Source: Mesorhizobium sp. B4-1-4 (GTDB lineage Bacteria > Pseudomonadota > Alphaproteobacteria > Rhizobiales > Rhizobiaceae). Taken from it: 64,000 bases of DNA. Both the position numbers and the translations under genes were made by a program. The notes under the pieces were generated by a model, which was not told the DNA's origin, made no database searches, and saw nothing but the letters and a program-made list of their open reading frames with translations. Positions within the stretch are counted from its first letter, which is position 1. Every line of letters begins with the position of its first letter. Where the stretch lies: NCBI RefSeq assembly GCF_006439395.2, contig NZ_CP083950.1, positions 124,001 to 188,000 on the forward strand, in the 5' to 3' direction. Of this stretch, positions 16,789 through 25,948 are shown piece after piece.

Positions 16789-18249
16789 ATGTCAATCGAA
16801 TCCATCGTTATGCGCGAGCAAATCAAGACACCCTCTCCGGTGGAGCATATCCTGTTTCCCCGCGACCCAACGCACGACAACGCGGGGCTTTTGGCGCGCT
16901 TTCTCACTGACCTGAGTTATGAAAAGATTCCGAGCGATGTTCTTCACCTCGCAAAGCTCGTGACGCTCGATACGATCGGTTGCATCGTTGCTGCGACAGC
17001 CACGCCTCTAGGAGAGAAGATCCTTGCCGCGTACGGCACGGGCATTCAGTCAAACGGCTGCTGCGTTCCTGGCACCTCCGTACAGCTCGCCCCTTCCATC
17101 GCGGCCAAGGTAAACGGCTGGCTGTCCGACGTGCTCGATTATGAGGACACCGCCTCAGGTCATCCCAGCGCGACTGTTATACCTGCAGCACTGGCTGTAG
17201 CGCAGCACCTGGAAGCGCCGCCCAAGCAGTTTCTCACCGGAATCGTGGCAGGGTATGAAGCGGGTCTTCGGCTCCATGATGCCACACGGGCGAGCCCAGA
17301 AGCATACCGTCGATTTGCATCCTATCACGCCTGGCATGGGGTGGCGGCCGGTGCAGCAGCCATGGTTGTGTCGGGCGGATCAGAAGAGCAGTTTCGGTCC
17401 GCCCTTGGCCATGCCGCTGCAAACACCAACATTCCTCTTTGGTATGTCGAGTACGGTCGGCCAGCGCACGCTCTCAAAGCCAACTATGGCCAGATGGCGC
17501 TAGGCGGCGTCGATGCTGCACTTTGCGCCCGTCGAAATATCATCGGTCCCTTCGCGCTATTGAGTGATCCTAAGCGGGGCTTTGCGGCGATCATCGGATC
17601 GGACCAGTTCGACCCAACGCAACTATCAGACAAGCTGAACGAAATTTGGAGAATGAGGGAGACCTGCTTTAAGGGATATCCAGCCTGTTACGCGCTACAT
17701 TCAACCATTCATGCAGTGTCCACCCTAATAGGGACCAACAACATCGAACCGGGACAAATCGACAGAATCCTCGTTGGCTGTTCCCGAAAAGTATCTGAGT
17801 GGTTTTCTTATTCGGATTCTCTTTCTGATCTTGATGGCCAGTTTTCTGTCGAATACGTTTCCGCAATGGCTGCGCTGTCCATCCAGCCGGGAAGAGAATG
17901 GTATTCACCCGCGATAAGGACAAGTTCCCGCGTAGCAGACTTAATGAGCAAGATTGACGTCGAAGTCGATCCAGGAGCCGAGAAGGCGTATTGGACCAGC
18001 CATAGTCTCGAGTCTTCGGTGTCAATTTTTACGAAGGCTGCGCAGTCGTTCAGCATAACGGTCGACTGTCCTCCTGGGCACTACACTAAACCGTTTCGCG
18101 ATTCTGATATCGAAGACAAATTTCTTCGCAACGTACGTGCGACTTCACTCGAGGAACGTGGGCCCCAGATCATCGAAAAGCTGATGAATGTCGATCGGCT
18201 GAGCTCGCTAGGAGAAATCAGCGAGCTTTTGCGCGTGCCCGCAGCTTAG
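16789..18249 (+). CDS. MmgE/PrpD family protein
   Basis: A 486-residue protein of the 2-methylcitrate dehydratase/immune-responsive gene 1 fold. Family marks include the opening helical domain with TLDTIGCIVAATATPLG, the active-site region SDVLDYEDTASGHPSATVIPA, and the paired YEAGLRL and KANYGQMALGG segments. Some members dehydrate 2-methylcitrate, others decarboxylate cis-aconitate or isomerise small organic acids, and many in catabolic clusters are uncharacterised. No other methylcitrate-cycle genes are nearby, so propionate metabolism is unlikely. Position between an EhuB-like gene and two amino-acid enzymes points to a late step on a carboxylic acid made from the imported substrate. Confidence 0.87.
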   Translation: MSIESIVMREQIKTPSPVEHILFPRDPTHDNAGLLARFLTDLSYEKIPSDVLHLAKLVTLDTIGCIVAATATPLGEKILAAYGTGIQSNGCCVPGTSVQLAPSIAAKVNGWLSDVLDYEDTASGHPSATVIPAALAVAQHLEAPPKQFLTGIVAGYEAGLRLHDATRASPEAYRRFASYHAWHGVAAGAAAMVVSGGSEEQFRSALGHAAANTNIPLWYVEYGRPAHALKANYGQMALGGVDAALCARRNIIGPFALLSDPKRGFAAIIGSDQFDPTQLSDKLNEIWRMRETCFKGYPACYALHSTIHAVSTLIGTNNIEPGQIDRILVGCSRKVSEWFSYSDSLSDLDGQFSVEYVSAMAALSIQPGREWYSPAIRTSSRVADLMSKIDVEVDPGAEKAYWTSHSLESSVSIFTKAAQSFSITVDCPPGHYTKPFRDSDIEDKFLRNVRATSLEERGPQIIEKLMNVDRLSSLGEISELLRVPAA

Positions 18250-18317
18250 ACCGGTTTAAGGCCCAGTCGTCCGGAAAGAGGCGTGAGGGCCTCTCAGCTG
18301 AAATTGCAGGAGACAAG

Positions 18318-19505
18318 ATGCGGAATACCCCCGAACTCGACGACACACTTTGCGTTATCCCGCCGGAGACATCTCTCGAGGGGTTCGCCAGCCTTGCGGT
18401 TCCCGTCTATCGCGCCTCCACGATCGTGTTTCCGGACGCTGCCGCTTACCGCAGCCGGGGCTTCCGGTCTCCAGATGGCTACAGTTATGGGCTGTCTGGG
18501 ACACCAACCACTCGGACCTTGGAAGGCCAATTGTCCGCCCTGCACAAGGCGGAACGGACAATCATCGTGCCGTCCGGTCAGGCCGCGATCTCGGTCGCTA
18601 TGATGTCGTTGCTCAAAAATGGCGATCATCTGCTGGTGACCGACAACGTTTATCCGCCGGTCAAGGATTTTGCCCAGCAAATTCTAGCGGGCCAGGGCAT
18701 TGAGACCGAATTCTTTGACCCGACCCGGCTGACAGACCTGGAGTCACGGCTTCGTCCGGGACGCACCAAGCTGGTCTGGCTGGAGTCGCCCGGCTCCACC
18801 AGTATGGAGATTTGCGACATTCCAGCGATCTCCCGCTTAAGCAAGGCTGCGGGGGCCTACCTAGGGTGTGACAACACTTGGGCGACCGGTGTTTTGTGTA
18901 AGCCGCTCGATCTGGGTGTCGACATCGTGGCCGAGGCGCTGACCAAATATGTTGGAGGCCATTCCGACATCCTGCTGGGCGCAATCATCCTCCGGGATAT
19001 GGAGCTCTACACGCGGATACGAGGCACGCTGAGCGCTTTGGGCGTCGGCGTCTCGCCAGACGAGTGCTCACTTGCCCTGCGGGGCATTCAGACCATGGGC
19101 CTGCGTCTGAAGCATATCGGCGAGACATCGGAGGAATTCGCTCGTCGCCTGGCCGAGAATTGCGATTTTCCCGTGCTGCATCCATGCCTATCCGATTTTC
19201 CCGGTCACAGCGTGTGGCAGCGCGACTTCAAGGGCAGTTCAGGCGTTTTCAGTCTGCGACTGGACGGTGTTTCCGCTGCGGCGGTCGACGAAGCGTTGGA
19301 TAGCCTGAAAACATTCGTCATCGGGAATTCCTGGGGCGGGACGAGGAGTATTATTGCTCCAATGGTGATCGCTCACGATCGCCATATCATTCCCTCCGGA
19401 AAAACCACCACGTACCTGCGCATCAGCATCGGCCTGGAAGACCCGGATGACCTCTGGGCCGATCTGCAGCGGGTTCTCGAACTGCTGCGACGCAGTGAAT
19501 TTTGA
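18318..19505 (+). CDS. Cys/Met metabolism PLP-dependent enzyme (cystathionine beta-lyase-like)
   Basis: A 395-residue fold-type I PLP enzyme of the trans-sulfuration family. PLP contacts and catalytic residues are recognisable: YGLSGTPTTRTLEGQLSAL with the family's YSR-like start of the cofactor loop, PSGQAAISVAM for phosphate binding, WLESPGSTSMEI, the Asp of CDNTWATG and the Schiff-base Lys of LTKYVGGHSD. Members cleave C-S or C-X bonds beta or gamma to an amino acid. An AGGAG site precedes the ATG by 8 bases. It lies 68 bases after the MmgE/PrpD gene and before an FAD oxidase gene on the same strand, so it is more likely a catabolic lyase than a methionine biosynthetic enzyme. Confidence 0.88.
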   Translation: MRNTPELDDTLCVIPPETSLEGFASLAVPVYRASTIVFPDAAAYRSRGFRSPDGYSYGLSGTPTTRTLEGQLSALHKAERTIIVPSGQAAISVAMMSLLKNGDHLLVTDNVYPPVKDFAQQILAGQGIETEFFDPTRLTDLESRLRPGRTKLVWLESPGSTSMEICDIPAISRLSKAAGAYLGCDNTWATGVLCKPLDLGVDIVAEALTKYVGGHSDILLGAIILRDMELYTRIRGTLSALGVGVSPDECSLALRGIQTMGLRLKHIGETSEEFARRLAENCDFPVLHPCLSDFPGHSVWQRDFKGSSGVFSLRLDGVSAAAVDEALDSLKTFVIGNSWGGTRSIIAPMVIAHDRHIIPSGKTTTYLRISIGLEDPDDLWADLQRVLELLRRSEF

Positions 19506-19758
19506 TCCCGAGCTGATTTCCACAGCTTTCCGCCGGTGGATATCACAAACTGGAGGTGTTCGATGGGAAGAAGGTATTGCGGCCATGTGGGTGTCGGCAA
19601 GTCGCGGGCTTTCGCCGCCGCCGGGATAATGGCGAGCAGTTCAGATCCTGAGTTGGCTAAATCGAGCTGAAGGGAGGTCGAATGACGGATCAACAACAGG
19701 AGAACACACCGAGACTGATATCTAATGTCGTCCGTGGGGTCACTGCAGGAAGAAGAAT

Positions 19759-21129
19759 GTGACGACGGAGATGTCGTCTTTTGACTGGCTAGGGCTTGGA
19801 GTGCACGTTCGCCCGAAACCACGCGGTCCACGCTTTCGATATTTCCAAACCAGGGTTCAAATGCAGAACTTCTATGAAGCCACTGTTTCCCGCCGGCCCT
19901 ACCGGCAACTGACTGGCACGCTCGATGCGCAAGTCTGCATTGTTGGCGCCGGTCTTGCCGGACTGTGCACTGCGCTCGGACTTGTGGAACGCGGCATGCG
20001 CAACGTCGTGGTGCTCGATAGCGAGACGGTCGGCTTTGGTGCATCGGGCCGAAACGGGGGGTTCGTCTTCGGCGGGTACAGTCTGAGCAACACGGATTTG
20101 CTGCATAAACTCGGGCGCGACGAGGCCCGCCGCCTATATCGGCTCACAATGGATGCCGTCGATATGATCCGAACGAGAATTGCCCGCTACGGTATCGATT
20201 GCGACATCGTTGACCGCGGCGTTATGCTCGCGAACTGGTTCGACGATTGGTCTCAGCTTGATCGCATGCGCGCGCTGATGAAACGCGAATTTGATGTCGA
20301 TTGGGAGCCGGTCGCGACAGAGAAGCTGCGTGCGCAGCTCAAGACCGCGCGCTATCACGGAGGCCTTTTCGAACCCAACGCTTTCCACCTACATCCGCTC
20401 AAGTACGCGCTGGGTGTCGCCAAAGCTGCCATACAGGGCGGCGTGAGCATCTTCGAGCAATCGCCCGCGCGCGCGATTGAGCGCGACGGCGCGGGTTACG
20501 TCGTGCGGACGCCCAAAGGCGCGGTGCAGGCGAGAGATGTGGTGTTCGCGGGCGGTGCTTACGCGCGTGGGCTGTTGTCCCGCATTGAGCGCGCGGTGCT
20601 TCCGATCGCCACCTATGTAGTTGCAACAGAACCACTTGGCGCTCACCTCATCGACGCAATCGACGCGCCATATGCGGTCTATGATACACGTTTCGCCTTC
20701 GACTACTATCGCCCATTGCGGGATACACGAGTTCTTTGGGGTGGCCGGATTTCGGTACTCGACCGCGATCCGAGAACCATCGCGCGTTTGCTCAAGAAAG
20801 ATCTTGTGCGCGTATATCCGCAGCTTGCTGACGTCAAAATTCAGTACGCATGGGGCGGCTTGATGAGTTATGCGCGCCACAAGATGCCGCAAATTGGCCG
20901 CGATGCTGACGGCATCTGGCATGCGATCGCGTTTGGCGGGCACGGGCTGGCGCCAACAACGGTCGCAGGCGAGCTACTCGCCGCCGCGCTAGCCGAGGGA
21001 AGGCCTATACCGGATAGCTTTGCCATGTTCGGCCTCACCCGGACGTTCGGCATAGCCGGTCTTGCGGCGGCACAGCTCACATACACCGCATATCAAATGC
21101 GCGATACACTCACAGCCTATCGACATTGA
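19759..21129 (+). CDS. FAD-dependent amine/amino-acid oxidoreductase (DAO family, PuuB-like)
   Basis: A 456-residue flavoprotein of the D-amino-acid oxidase superfamily. After about 50 residues comes the FAD-binding VCIVGAGLAGLCTALGL, then the DAO-family loop GFGASGRNGGFVFGGY, and near the C-terminus the second FAD contact GGHGLAPTTVAGELLA. It resembles gamma-glutamylputrescine oxidase and OrdL proteins, which oxidise secondary or primary amines with release of an aldehyde. The start is uncertain: a GTG at 19759 follows GGAAGAAG, while an ATG at 19771 is also possible. As the last gene of the 7-21 kb group it could deaminate or demethylate an amine produced by the preceding enzymes. Confidence 0.86.
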   Translation: MTTEMSSFDWLGLGVHVRPKPRGPRFRYFQTRVQMQNFYEATVSRRPYRQLTGTLDAQVCIVGAGLAGLCTALGLVERGMRNVVVLDSETVGFGASGRNGGFVFGGYSLSNTDLLHKLGRDEARRLYRLTMDAVDMIRTRIARYGIDCDIVDRGVMLANWFDDWSQLDRMRALMKREFDVDWEPVATEKLRAQLKTARYHGGLFEPNAFHLHPLKYALGVAKAAIQGGVSIFEQSPARAIERDGAGYVVRTPKGAVQARDVVFAGGAYARGLLSRIERAVLPIATYVVATEPLGAHLIDAIDAPYAVYDTRFAFDYYRPLRDTRVLWGGRISVLDRDPRTIARLLKKDLVRVYPQLADVKIQYAWGGLMSYARHKMPQIGRDADGIWHAIAFGGHGLAPTTVAGELLAAALAEGRPIPDSFAMFGLTRTFGIAGLAAAQLTYTAYQMRDTLTAYRH

Positions 21130-21860
21130 GGGCGGCGTTGCCACTGCTGCTGCGATGGTCGGCTTGCACGGCACGTATGTCACCCTCTGGCCCGGATTTC
21201 CCGGCTCATCGCGTCTGTCCCTTCCGAGATAGCGTCCGCGCAGATGGTGTAATTTCGGGGAACGCTTTCGATTTCTGCGCGTCGGCAACCCGCATCCGCG
21301 CGGGCATCGGGCGCCCGGCGGTTTCTTGCTATGACGCGCGACACAAACCCGGAGTTCGCGAGCATCATAGTGTTGTTCAGCGATCGATAGGGGATGGGCT
21401 ATGCTGCCAATCGCGTAATAGCGGACTCAACCAATCGCAAGAATCGTTGGCTGCGAGCCCGCGCAACAGAGATGTGAGGCGGCCTCTGGCGCTGGCGGCC
21501 GCTGCAGAGAGCGCAGTTTTAGTTGCGCGGGCTCGCAACACCCGATTCTTGCGATTGGTTGAACAGACAATTCCCAAGCTCGCTGCATAGCGAGATGTGC
21601 CGTTAGAATGATCCAGCGGTCCACGCGAGCGCCGCTGCAATGGCTCTAACCGGGGGCACCCCTGCGCAAGCGGAAAGAAGTAGGTCGATAGGTCATTGTG
21701 GCATCGTTGGCGTTAGTTCGCTCATAATACGCCACGTATGCGCGGTAGTTGCCTAACGAACACGAGACAACAAAAAACGACTGCTACCCCTAGGTATTTC
21801 ACCCGAATGTCACAAAGCCGATGTCTATTTGATAAACGATGCGTGAAGCAGGGGGAGTTT
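21130..21860. other. 730-base intergenic region holding a large inverted repeat
   Basis: I find no gene here. Its main content is the 41-base inverted repeat element at 21427-21562, listed separately. The right part supplies the ribosome site AGGGGGAG for the phospholipase D-like gene. Confidence 0.5.
21427..21562. repeat. 136-base element bounded by 41-base inverted repeats (MITE-like)
   Basis: The left arm (21427-21467) begins TCAACCAATCGCAAGAATCG and ends TGCGAGCCCGCGCAAC; the right arm (21522-21562) is its reverse complement with four mismatches in the middle (37 of 41 matching). The 54-base centre has no coding capacity. The structure would form a very stable hairpin and resembles a miniature inverted-repeat element. 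I see no convincing target-site duplication. No second copy was noticed in this window. Confidence 0.65.
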
Positions 21861-23705
21861 ATGCCGAGGTACCAGGACATTAACGGTGGATTTGCATTGG
21901 CGGGCTATCCGGGCGACGCAAAGGTCATGCTCGCCTTCAACTTGAAGTCAAAGCCAGACAATCTTGCCGGCTTCACTATTCAGGTTACGCCGCCGGGGAA
22001 GCAGCCCTACTTCCTCTGGAACGACCTTCAGTTCAAAGACCCGAGCGCGCATGCGCAGTTGCAGGGCGAGCCAGCCTATTCCACAGCAAATGCACCGATC
22101 CACAAGTTCCGTTGGGTCCACGTCCCCGGCCTCGACCATCAGGGGCTGGAGCCACCTTACGGCGATTACACCTACACGGTGACTCCGCGCTATTTTGATG
22201 GCAACCAGCACATGACCGCGCTGGAGCCGGCCCAAAGCGCCAAGGTCACCGTACTGCTGCAGCCGTTCGATGAAGGCGCCGTCAACCTCGGCTTCACACG
22301 CGGTTTCGTGCAGAGCCAGGCCTTCGTCCATCATTTCGGACCGAAGCTTCCCACCCGCCCCACCAATGGCCCGCTGAACTACGACACGAGCAAGCAGGCA
22401 GGCAAAGACCCGCAAGGCAAACCTTATACCTACGAGCAGCAATATCAGTGGCTGGGCTTCACGGCGCGAAGTCGGGTCTTCGATCTCTTGAATGCCGTCG
22501 ACAAGGCCGCCGATGCGAAGATCGATGTTTTCTGCTACGACCTCAACGAGCCCGACGTGGTCCGCTTGCTTCTCAAGCTCGGCGAGGCGGGTAAGGTGCG
22601 GATCATCCTCGACAATGCGGACCTACATCACGATGCTGCCGACCCCAAGCCGGAAGACGAATTCGAGCAACTCTTCATCAAGGCAGCGGGACGCGACGCC
22701 ATCAAGCGCGGCCGGTTCGGCCGCTATGCCCATGACAAGGTTTTCGTCGTCTACAAAGGCGGGAAGGCGCAAAGCGTTCTTACCGGCTCGACCAACTTCT
22801 CGGTGACCGGCCTCTATGTGAACGCCAACCATGTTGTCGTCTTTGATAGCCCGGACGTCGCCCACCTCTATGCCGGGCTCTTCCAGGAGGCGTGGGACGA
22901 TGACGTGAAGGCGCCCAAGTTCACGGCGAGCAACTTCGCCAATCGGACCTTCTCATTCCCAAACAAGGACGGCGTGCCAGCGTTCGACGTGACGTTTTCA
23001 CCCCGACCACAGGACGCCGCTGCTGCGCGCCTCGATGAGATCGTCAAGCGATGTGATTCTGAAGCAGAGAAGGGCGGCAACGTCTTCTTCGCCGTGATGA
23101 CGACCACGAGCACGTCGCCCAATCCCGTCTACGAGAAGCTCACCGCCCTGCACGAAGACACGCGGCTCTTCAGCTACGGCATCTCCGATAACCCTAGTGG
23201 TATTGCGTTCTATCCAGTCGGCGAAAAGCACGGGGTGCTGGTTACGGGCAAACCGAAATATACCCAGCTACCGCCGCCCTTCGATCAGGTCCCCAATATC
23301 CTCTCGGCGGAAGCCCATCAGATCCACCACAAGTTCGTGGTGTGCGGGTTTGGCGGGCACGACCCTGTGGTCTATTGCGGCTCTTCCAACCTCGCCTTGG
23401 CCGCCGAGCACGTGAACGGTGATAATCTGCTCTGCATCCACGACGACAAGATTGTCACCGCCTTCACCATCGAGGCCGTGCTGCTGATCGACCACTTCAA
23501 TTTCCTGGACCAGACCGCCAAGGCGCCAAAAGGAAAAGGCGCGGAAGCCAAGACCGAAGAGCCGCCCGCCGACAAGCGCGCGGCTGCCGTCCAAGCCGAG
23601 TGGTTCCTAGGCACCGACGGCAAATGGGCCGACAAGTATTTCGATCCTAAGGACCTGCACAGCCGCGACCGCGAGATGTTTGCGGCAGGCCCTGCCATGG
23701 AGTGA
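21861..23705 (+). CDS. Phospholipase D-like domain protein with two HKD-type motifs
   Basis: A 614-residue protein with two PLD-fold halves. The first half carries YAHDKVFVVYKG followed by LTGSTNFSVTGLYVN near residue 290-320; the second carries QIHHKFVVCGFGG followed by YCGSSNLALAAEHVNGDN near residue 495-520. These are the His-x-Lys and Gly-Ser-x-Asn parts of PLD active sites, though the usual Asp of HxKxxxxD is not at its expected place in either half. The N-terminal 170 residues look like an all-beta domain and there is no signal peptide. PLD-fold enzymes include lipases, nucleases and T6SS effectors; no secretion or immunity gene is adjacent, so the substrate is open. The ATG at 21861 follows AGGGGGAG; upstream in-frame starts add unlikely sequence. 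Confidence 0.82.
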   Translation: MPRYQDINGGFALAGYPGDAKVMLAFNLKSKPDNLAGFTIQVTPPGKQPYFLWNDLQFKDPSAHAQLQGEPAYSTANAPIHKFRWVHVPGLDHQGLEPPYGDYTYTVTPRYFDGNQHMTALEPAQSAKVTVLLQPFDEGAVNLGFTRGFVQSQAFVHHFGPKLPTRPTNGPLNYDTSKQAGKDPQGKPYTYEQQYQWLGFTARSRVFDLLNAVDKAADAKIDVFCYDLNEPDVVRLLLKLGEAGKVRIILDNADLHHDAADPKPEDEFEQLFIKAAGRDAIKRGRFGRYAHDKVFVVYKGGKAQSVLTGSTNFSVTGLYVNANHVVVFDSPDVAHLYAGLFQEAWDDDVKAPKFTASNFANRTFSFPNKDGVPAFDVTFSPRPQDAAAARLDEIVKRCDSEAEKGGNVFFAVMTTTSTSPNPVYEKLTALHEDTRLFSYGISDNPSGIAFYPVGEKHGVLVTGKPKYTQLPPPFDQVPNILSAEAHQIHHKFVVCGFGGHDPVVYCGSSNLALAAEHVNGDNLLCIHDDKIVTAFTIEAVLLIDHFNFLDQTAKAPKGKGAEAKTEEPPADKRAAAVQAEWFLGTDGKWADKYFDPKDLHSRDREMFAAGPAME

Positions 23706-24158
23706 TGCCATGATGATCGGAAAGCGCGAGCTGAACGAGCTGGGGCCGGTGTCCAGGTCAGACCTGTCAGGCCGGTCCCACAACGGCCGTCGTTCCTGAA
23801 GTTCCGACATAAGCCTGTCGTCTTCACCAATGACACGGGCGCAGGATTCCGACGCCAGACAACTGCGACGTCGCGTATTTGGGGCAGCCCACCTTGGCGC
23901 CAGATGCGAGGCTAACGAGAACCAACGCGATACCGGCGCCTCGTCGGCATTGTCAGGCGTCCGTCGGTTTCACCGAAGACCAAAAAAAGGGTGTCTTCGT
24001 CCTCCTCAAGCCGCGTTTCGGCCTGATAAGAAAGTGATTCGCTGGGCGCATGGCGGGCTGTTCGCGGAGGACGCGGAGCAAGTGATGTCCAGGGCACGAG
24101 AAAGCTTCGGTTTTCTGACACCTCAAATTCAATCTTCATGGCCGCGATAGGTCGAAAA
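23706..24158. other. Intergenic stretch, no convincing gene
   Basis: Short plus-strand and minus-strand frames are present but none shows a motif or ribosome site. The region separates the PLD-like gene from the convergent phn-like operon. Confidence 0.4.
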
Positions 24159-25043
24159 TCATACCAGTCGTTTTCGAATGGATGCCGAGGCGCTGTCGAT
24201 CACCGCGACGAATACGACGATCACAATAAGAATGGTGCAGACGTTGCGATTTTCGAAAGACTGCATCGACACTTGCAGATAGTATCCAATGCCGCCGGCG
24301 CCGACCAGTCCGAGAATGCTTGCGGCCCGCACGTTCGCCTCGAAGCGGTAGAGCGCAAGCGACGTAAACAACGGCATAAGCTGCGGCCCAAAGCCTTTGA
24401 CGATGACCTGCAGCGGGCTGGCACCTGTCGCGCGCACACCTTCAACTTGCCCCATATCAAGTCCTTCGATTGCTTCGCTCAAGAGCTTTCCGAGAGAGCC
24501 AATTCCTCCGACAGCAAGGGCCATTACACCGCTAAAGGGACCCAGGCCGACGGCGGCAACGAATATCAAGGCGATGATGAGCTCGTTGAGCGAACGAAGA
24601 AAATCGAGAGTCCGGCGTGCAAGCAGATATATTCCATAGCTCTTTTGAGCATTCCGAGCCGCAAGGAATGCCAGCAGCAGTGCAGGCGGCACGCTTAGCG
24701 CTGTGCCCCACACCGCCATCTTCACGGTCACAATCATCTCGTCCAAATACTCAGGAAGTTGGTCAAGACTGGGGGGAAAGTATCCCGAGCCTGGACGGTC
24801 AGGTGAGCCGAAAATGTATCTCCACGCCTGCCCCAATCCAGAGAACAAGCCGACCATGTCTATTTCCGCTTGCCCGTATGACCAGGCAAGCAATCCTAGC
24901 ACTACGATCCATACATAACCAAGGGTTGGAACACGTCTAAGGCGATCGACGACCATTGACGAGAGTCGATCCTGCATTGCAAGCATCATCATCTTTGAAT
25001 GCCATGGTGCGGCCATATCTCTTTTTCTTCTTTGGAGAATCAT
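24159..25043 (-). CDS. phnE: Phosphonate-type ABC transporter permease, PhnE-like
   Basis: A 294-residue inner-membrane permease with five to six hydrophobic segments and the EAA loop (GQVEGVRATGASPLQVIVKGFGPQLMPLFTS), preceded by the PhnE-type phrase LDFLRSLNELIIALIFVAAVGLGPFSGVMAL. It is the last gene of a four-gene minus-strand operon, and its ATG overlaps the stop of the binding-protein gene by four bases. PhnE proteins form the channel for phosphonates, phosphate esters or related oxyanions; the exact substrate is not determined by the permease. Confidence 0.9.
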   Translation of the reverse strand: MILQRRKRDMAAPWHSKMMMLAMQDRLSSMVVDRLRRVPTLGYVWIVVLGLLAWSYGQAEIDMVGLFSGLGQAWRYIFGSPDRPGSGYFPPSLDQLPEYLDEMIVTVKMAVWGTALSVPPALLLAFLAARNAQKSYGIYLLARRTLDFLRSLNELIIALIFVAAVGLGPFSGVMALAVGGIGSLGKLLSEAIEGLDMGQVEGVRATGASPLQVIVKGFGPQLMPLFTSLALYRFEANVRAASILGLVGAGGIGYYLQVSMQSFENRNVCTILIVIVVFVAVIDSASASIRKRLV

Positions 25044-25936
25044 TTTTTAATTGATGAGAGGGTCCTTTTAACCTCGTCGAGTTTTCGCGTAGAATCGTAG
25101 TCTTTGTCGGTCGCGATCACGATCTTCGCAACGCCGCCGGGCAGCGCATCCAGAACGACCGGATCGGCAAAACTTACAAGCGCGTCCTGATACGCCTTCT
25201 TTAGGCTTGCCGGCAGCGTCGCCCGAAGGACGTAGGGAGGATTCTGGATCAGTTCCGAGGTCCAGACCGCGCGTAGGTCTGCCTCTTTGGCAACGCCCTG
25301 TTTAACCGCGACGCTCTTGTAGGTGTCCGAGAAGGCCGCGACATCGACCTTCCCGTTCACCAAGGCTTCAATAGAGGGTAGCGCCCCGCCCGCAAAAATG
25401 ACCTTCGAAAAGTAGTTTTCAGGCCGTATATTCAGTTTGTTGATGAAATGATCCATCACCACGAGGTAGCCACTGGTTGAGTTCGGGTCACTGAAAGCAA
25501 GCGATTTGCCCCGAGCTGCCTCAAGGCTCTCTATGCCGGAATCGGCACGCACCCAAAGCGACCCGCGATATCCCGTACCGCCAGCCTTGGTCGATTCGAC
25601 GGCTATTGCTTCTGCACCCGCATTCTTCTGGGCTAGGACATAAGCCTCCGCACCGATGCGACCAGCGTCGACTTGTCCATTTGCCATCGCGACAATGACG
25701 GCTGCGACATCTGTTACCTTATAGGTGGTTATTGGAATTCCGATCTGCTTCTGAACGTGTGCAAGAATCTTCGTATAGGCGTCGATCACCTTTTCGCCCT
25801 CGTTGGGAACGATCGCAAAGCGAAGCTCTTTTGGCCAGCCTGTGCGATCCTGAGCAAGTCCTGGCTCAACAAGCACGAATGAACTCATGACGGCCAGTCC
25901 GAACAAGGTGGCGCGCCGTGTCAACGTTGCAAGCAT
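25040..25936 (-). CDS. phnD: Phosphonate-type substrate-binding protein, PhnD-like
   Basis: A 298-residue periplasmic binding protein with a Sec signal (RRATLFGLAVMSSFVLVEPGLAQ). Typical PhnD/SsuA-like phrases are LRFAIVPNEGEKVIDAY, the ligand-contacting region around MANGQVDAGRIGAEAYV, and SDPNSTSGYLVVMDHF, where the Ser-Thr-Ser run usually binds the phosphonate or phosphite oxygens. The stop codon overlaps the permease start. Nearby phosphonate C-P lyase (phnGHIJKLM) genes are absent, so the ligand may be an aminoalkylphosphonate handled by the linked FAD enzyme, or another oxyanion. Confidence 0.9.
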   Translation of the reverse strand: MLATLTRRATLFGLAVMSSFVLVEPGLAQDRTGWPKELRFAIVPNEGEKVIDAYTKILAHVQKQIGIPITTYKVTDVAAVIVAMANGQVDAGRIGAEAYVLAQKNAGAEAIAVESTKAGGTGYRGSLWVRADSGIESLEAARGKSLAFSDPNSTSGYLVVMDHFINKLNIRPENYFSKVIFAGGALPSIEALVNGKVDVAAFSDTYKSVAVKQGVAKEADLRAVWTSELIQNPPYVLRATLPASLKKAYQDALVSFADPVVLDALPGGVAKIVIATDKDYDSTRKLDEVKRTLSSIKK

Positions 25937-25948
25937 GGAGGTATCCTT

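Noticed and set aside
16789..18249. PrpD as part of a methylcitrate cycle
   Set aside because: No prpB, prpC or acnD-like genes are nearby. The family is broad and the context is amino-acid catabolism.
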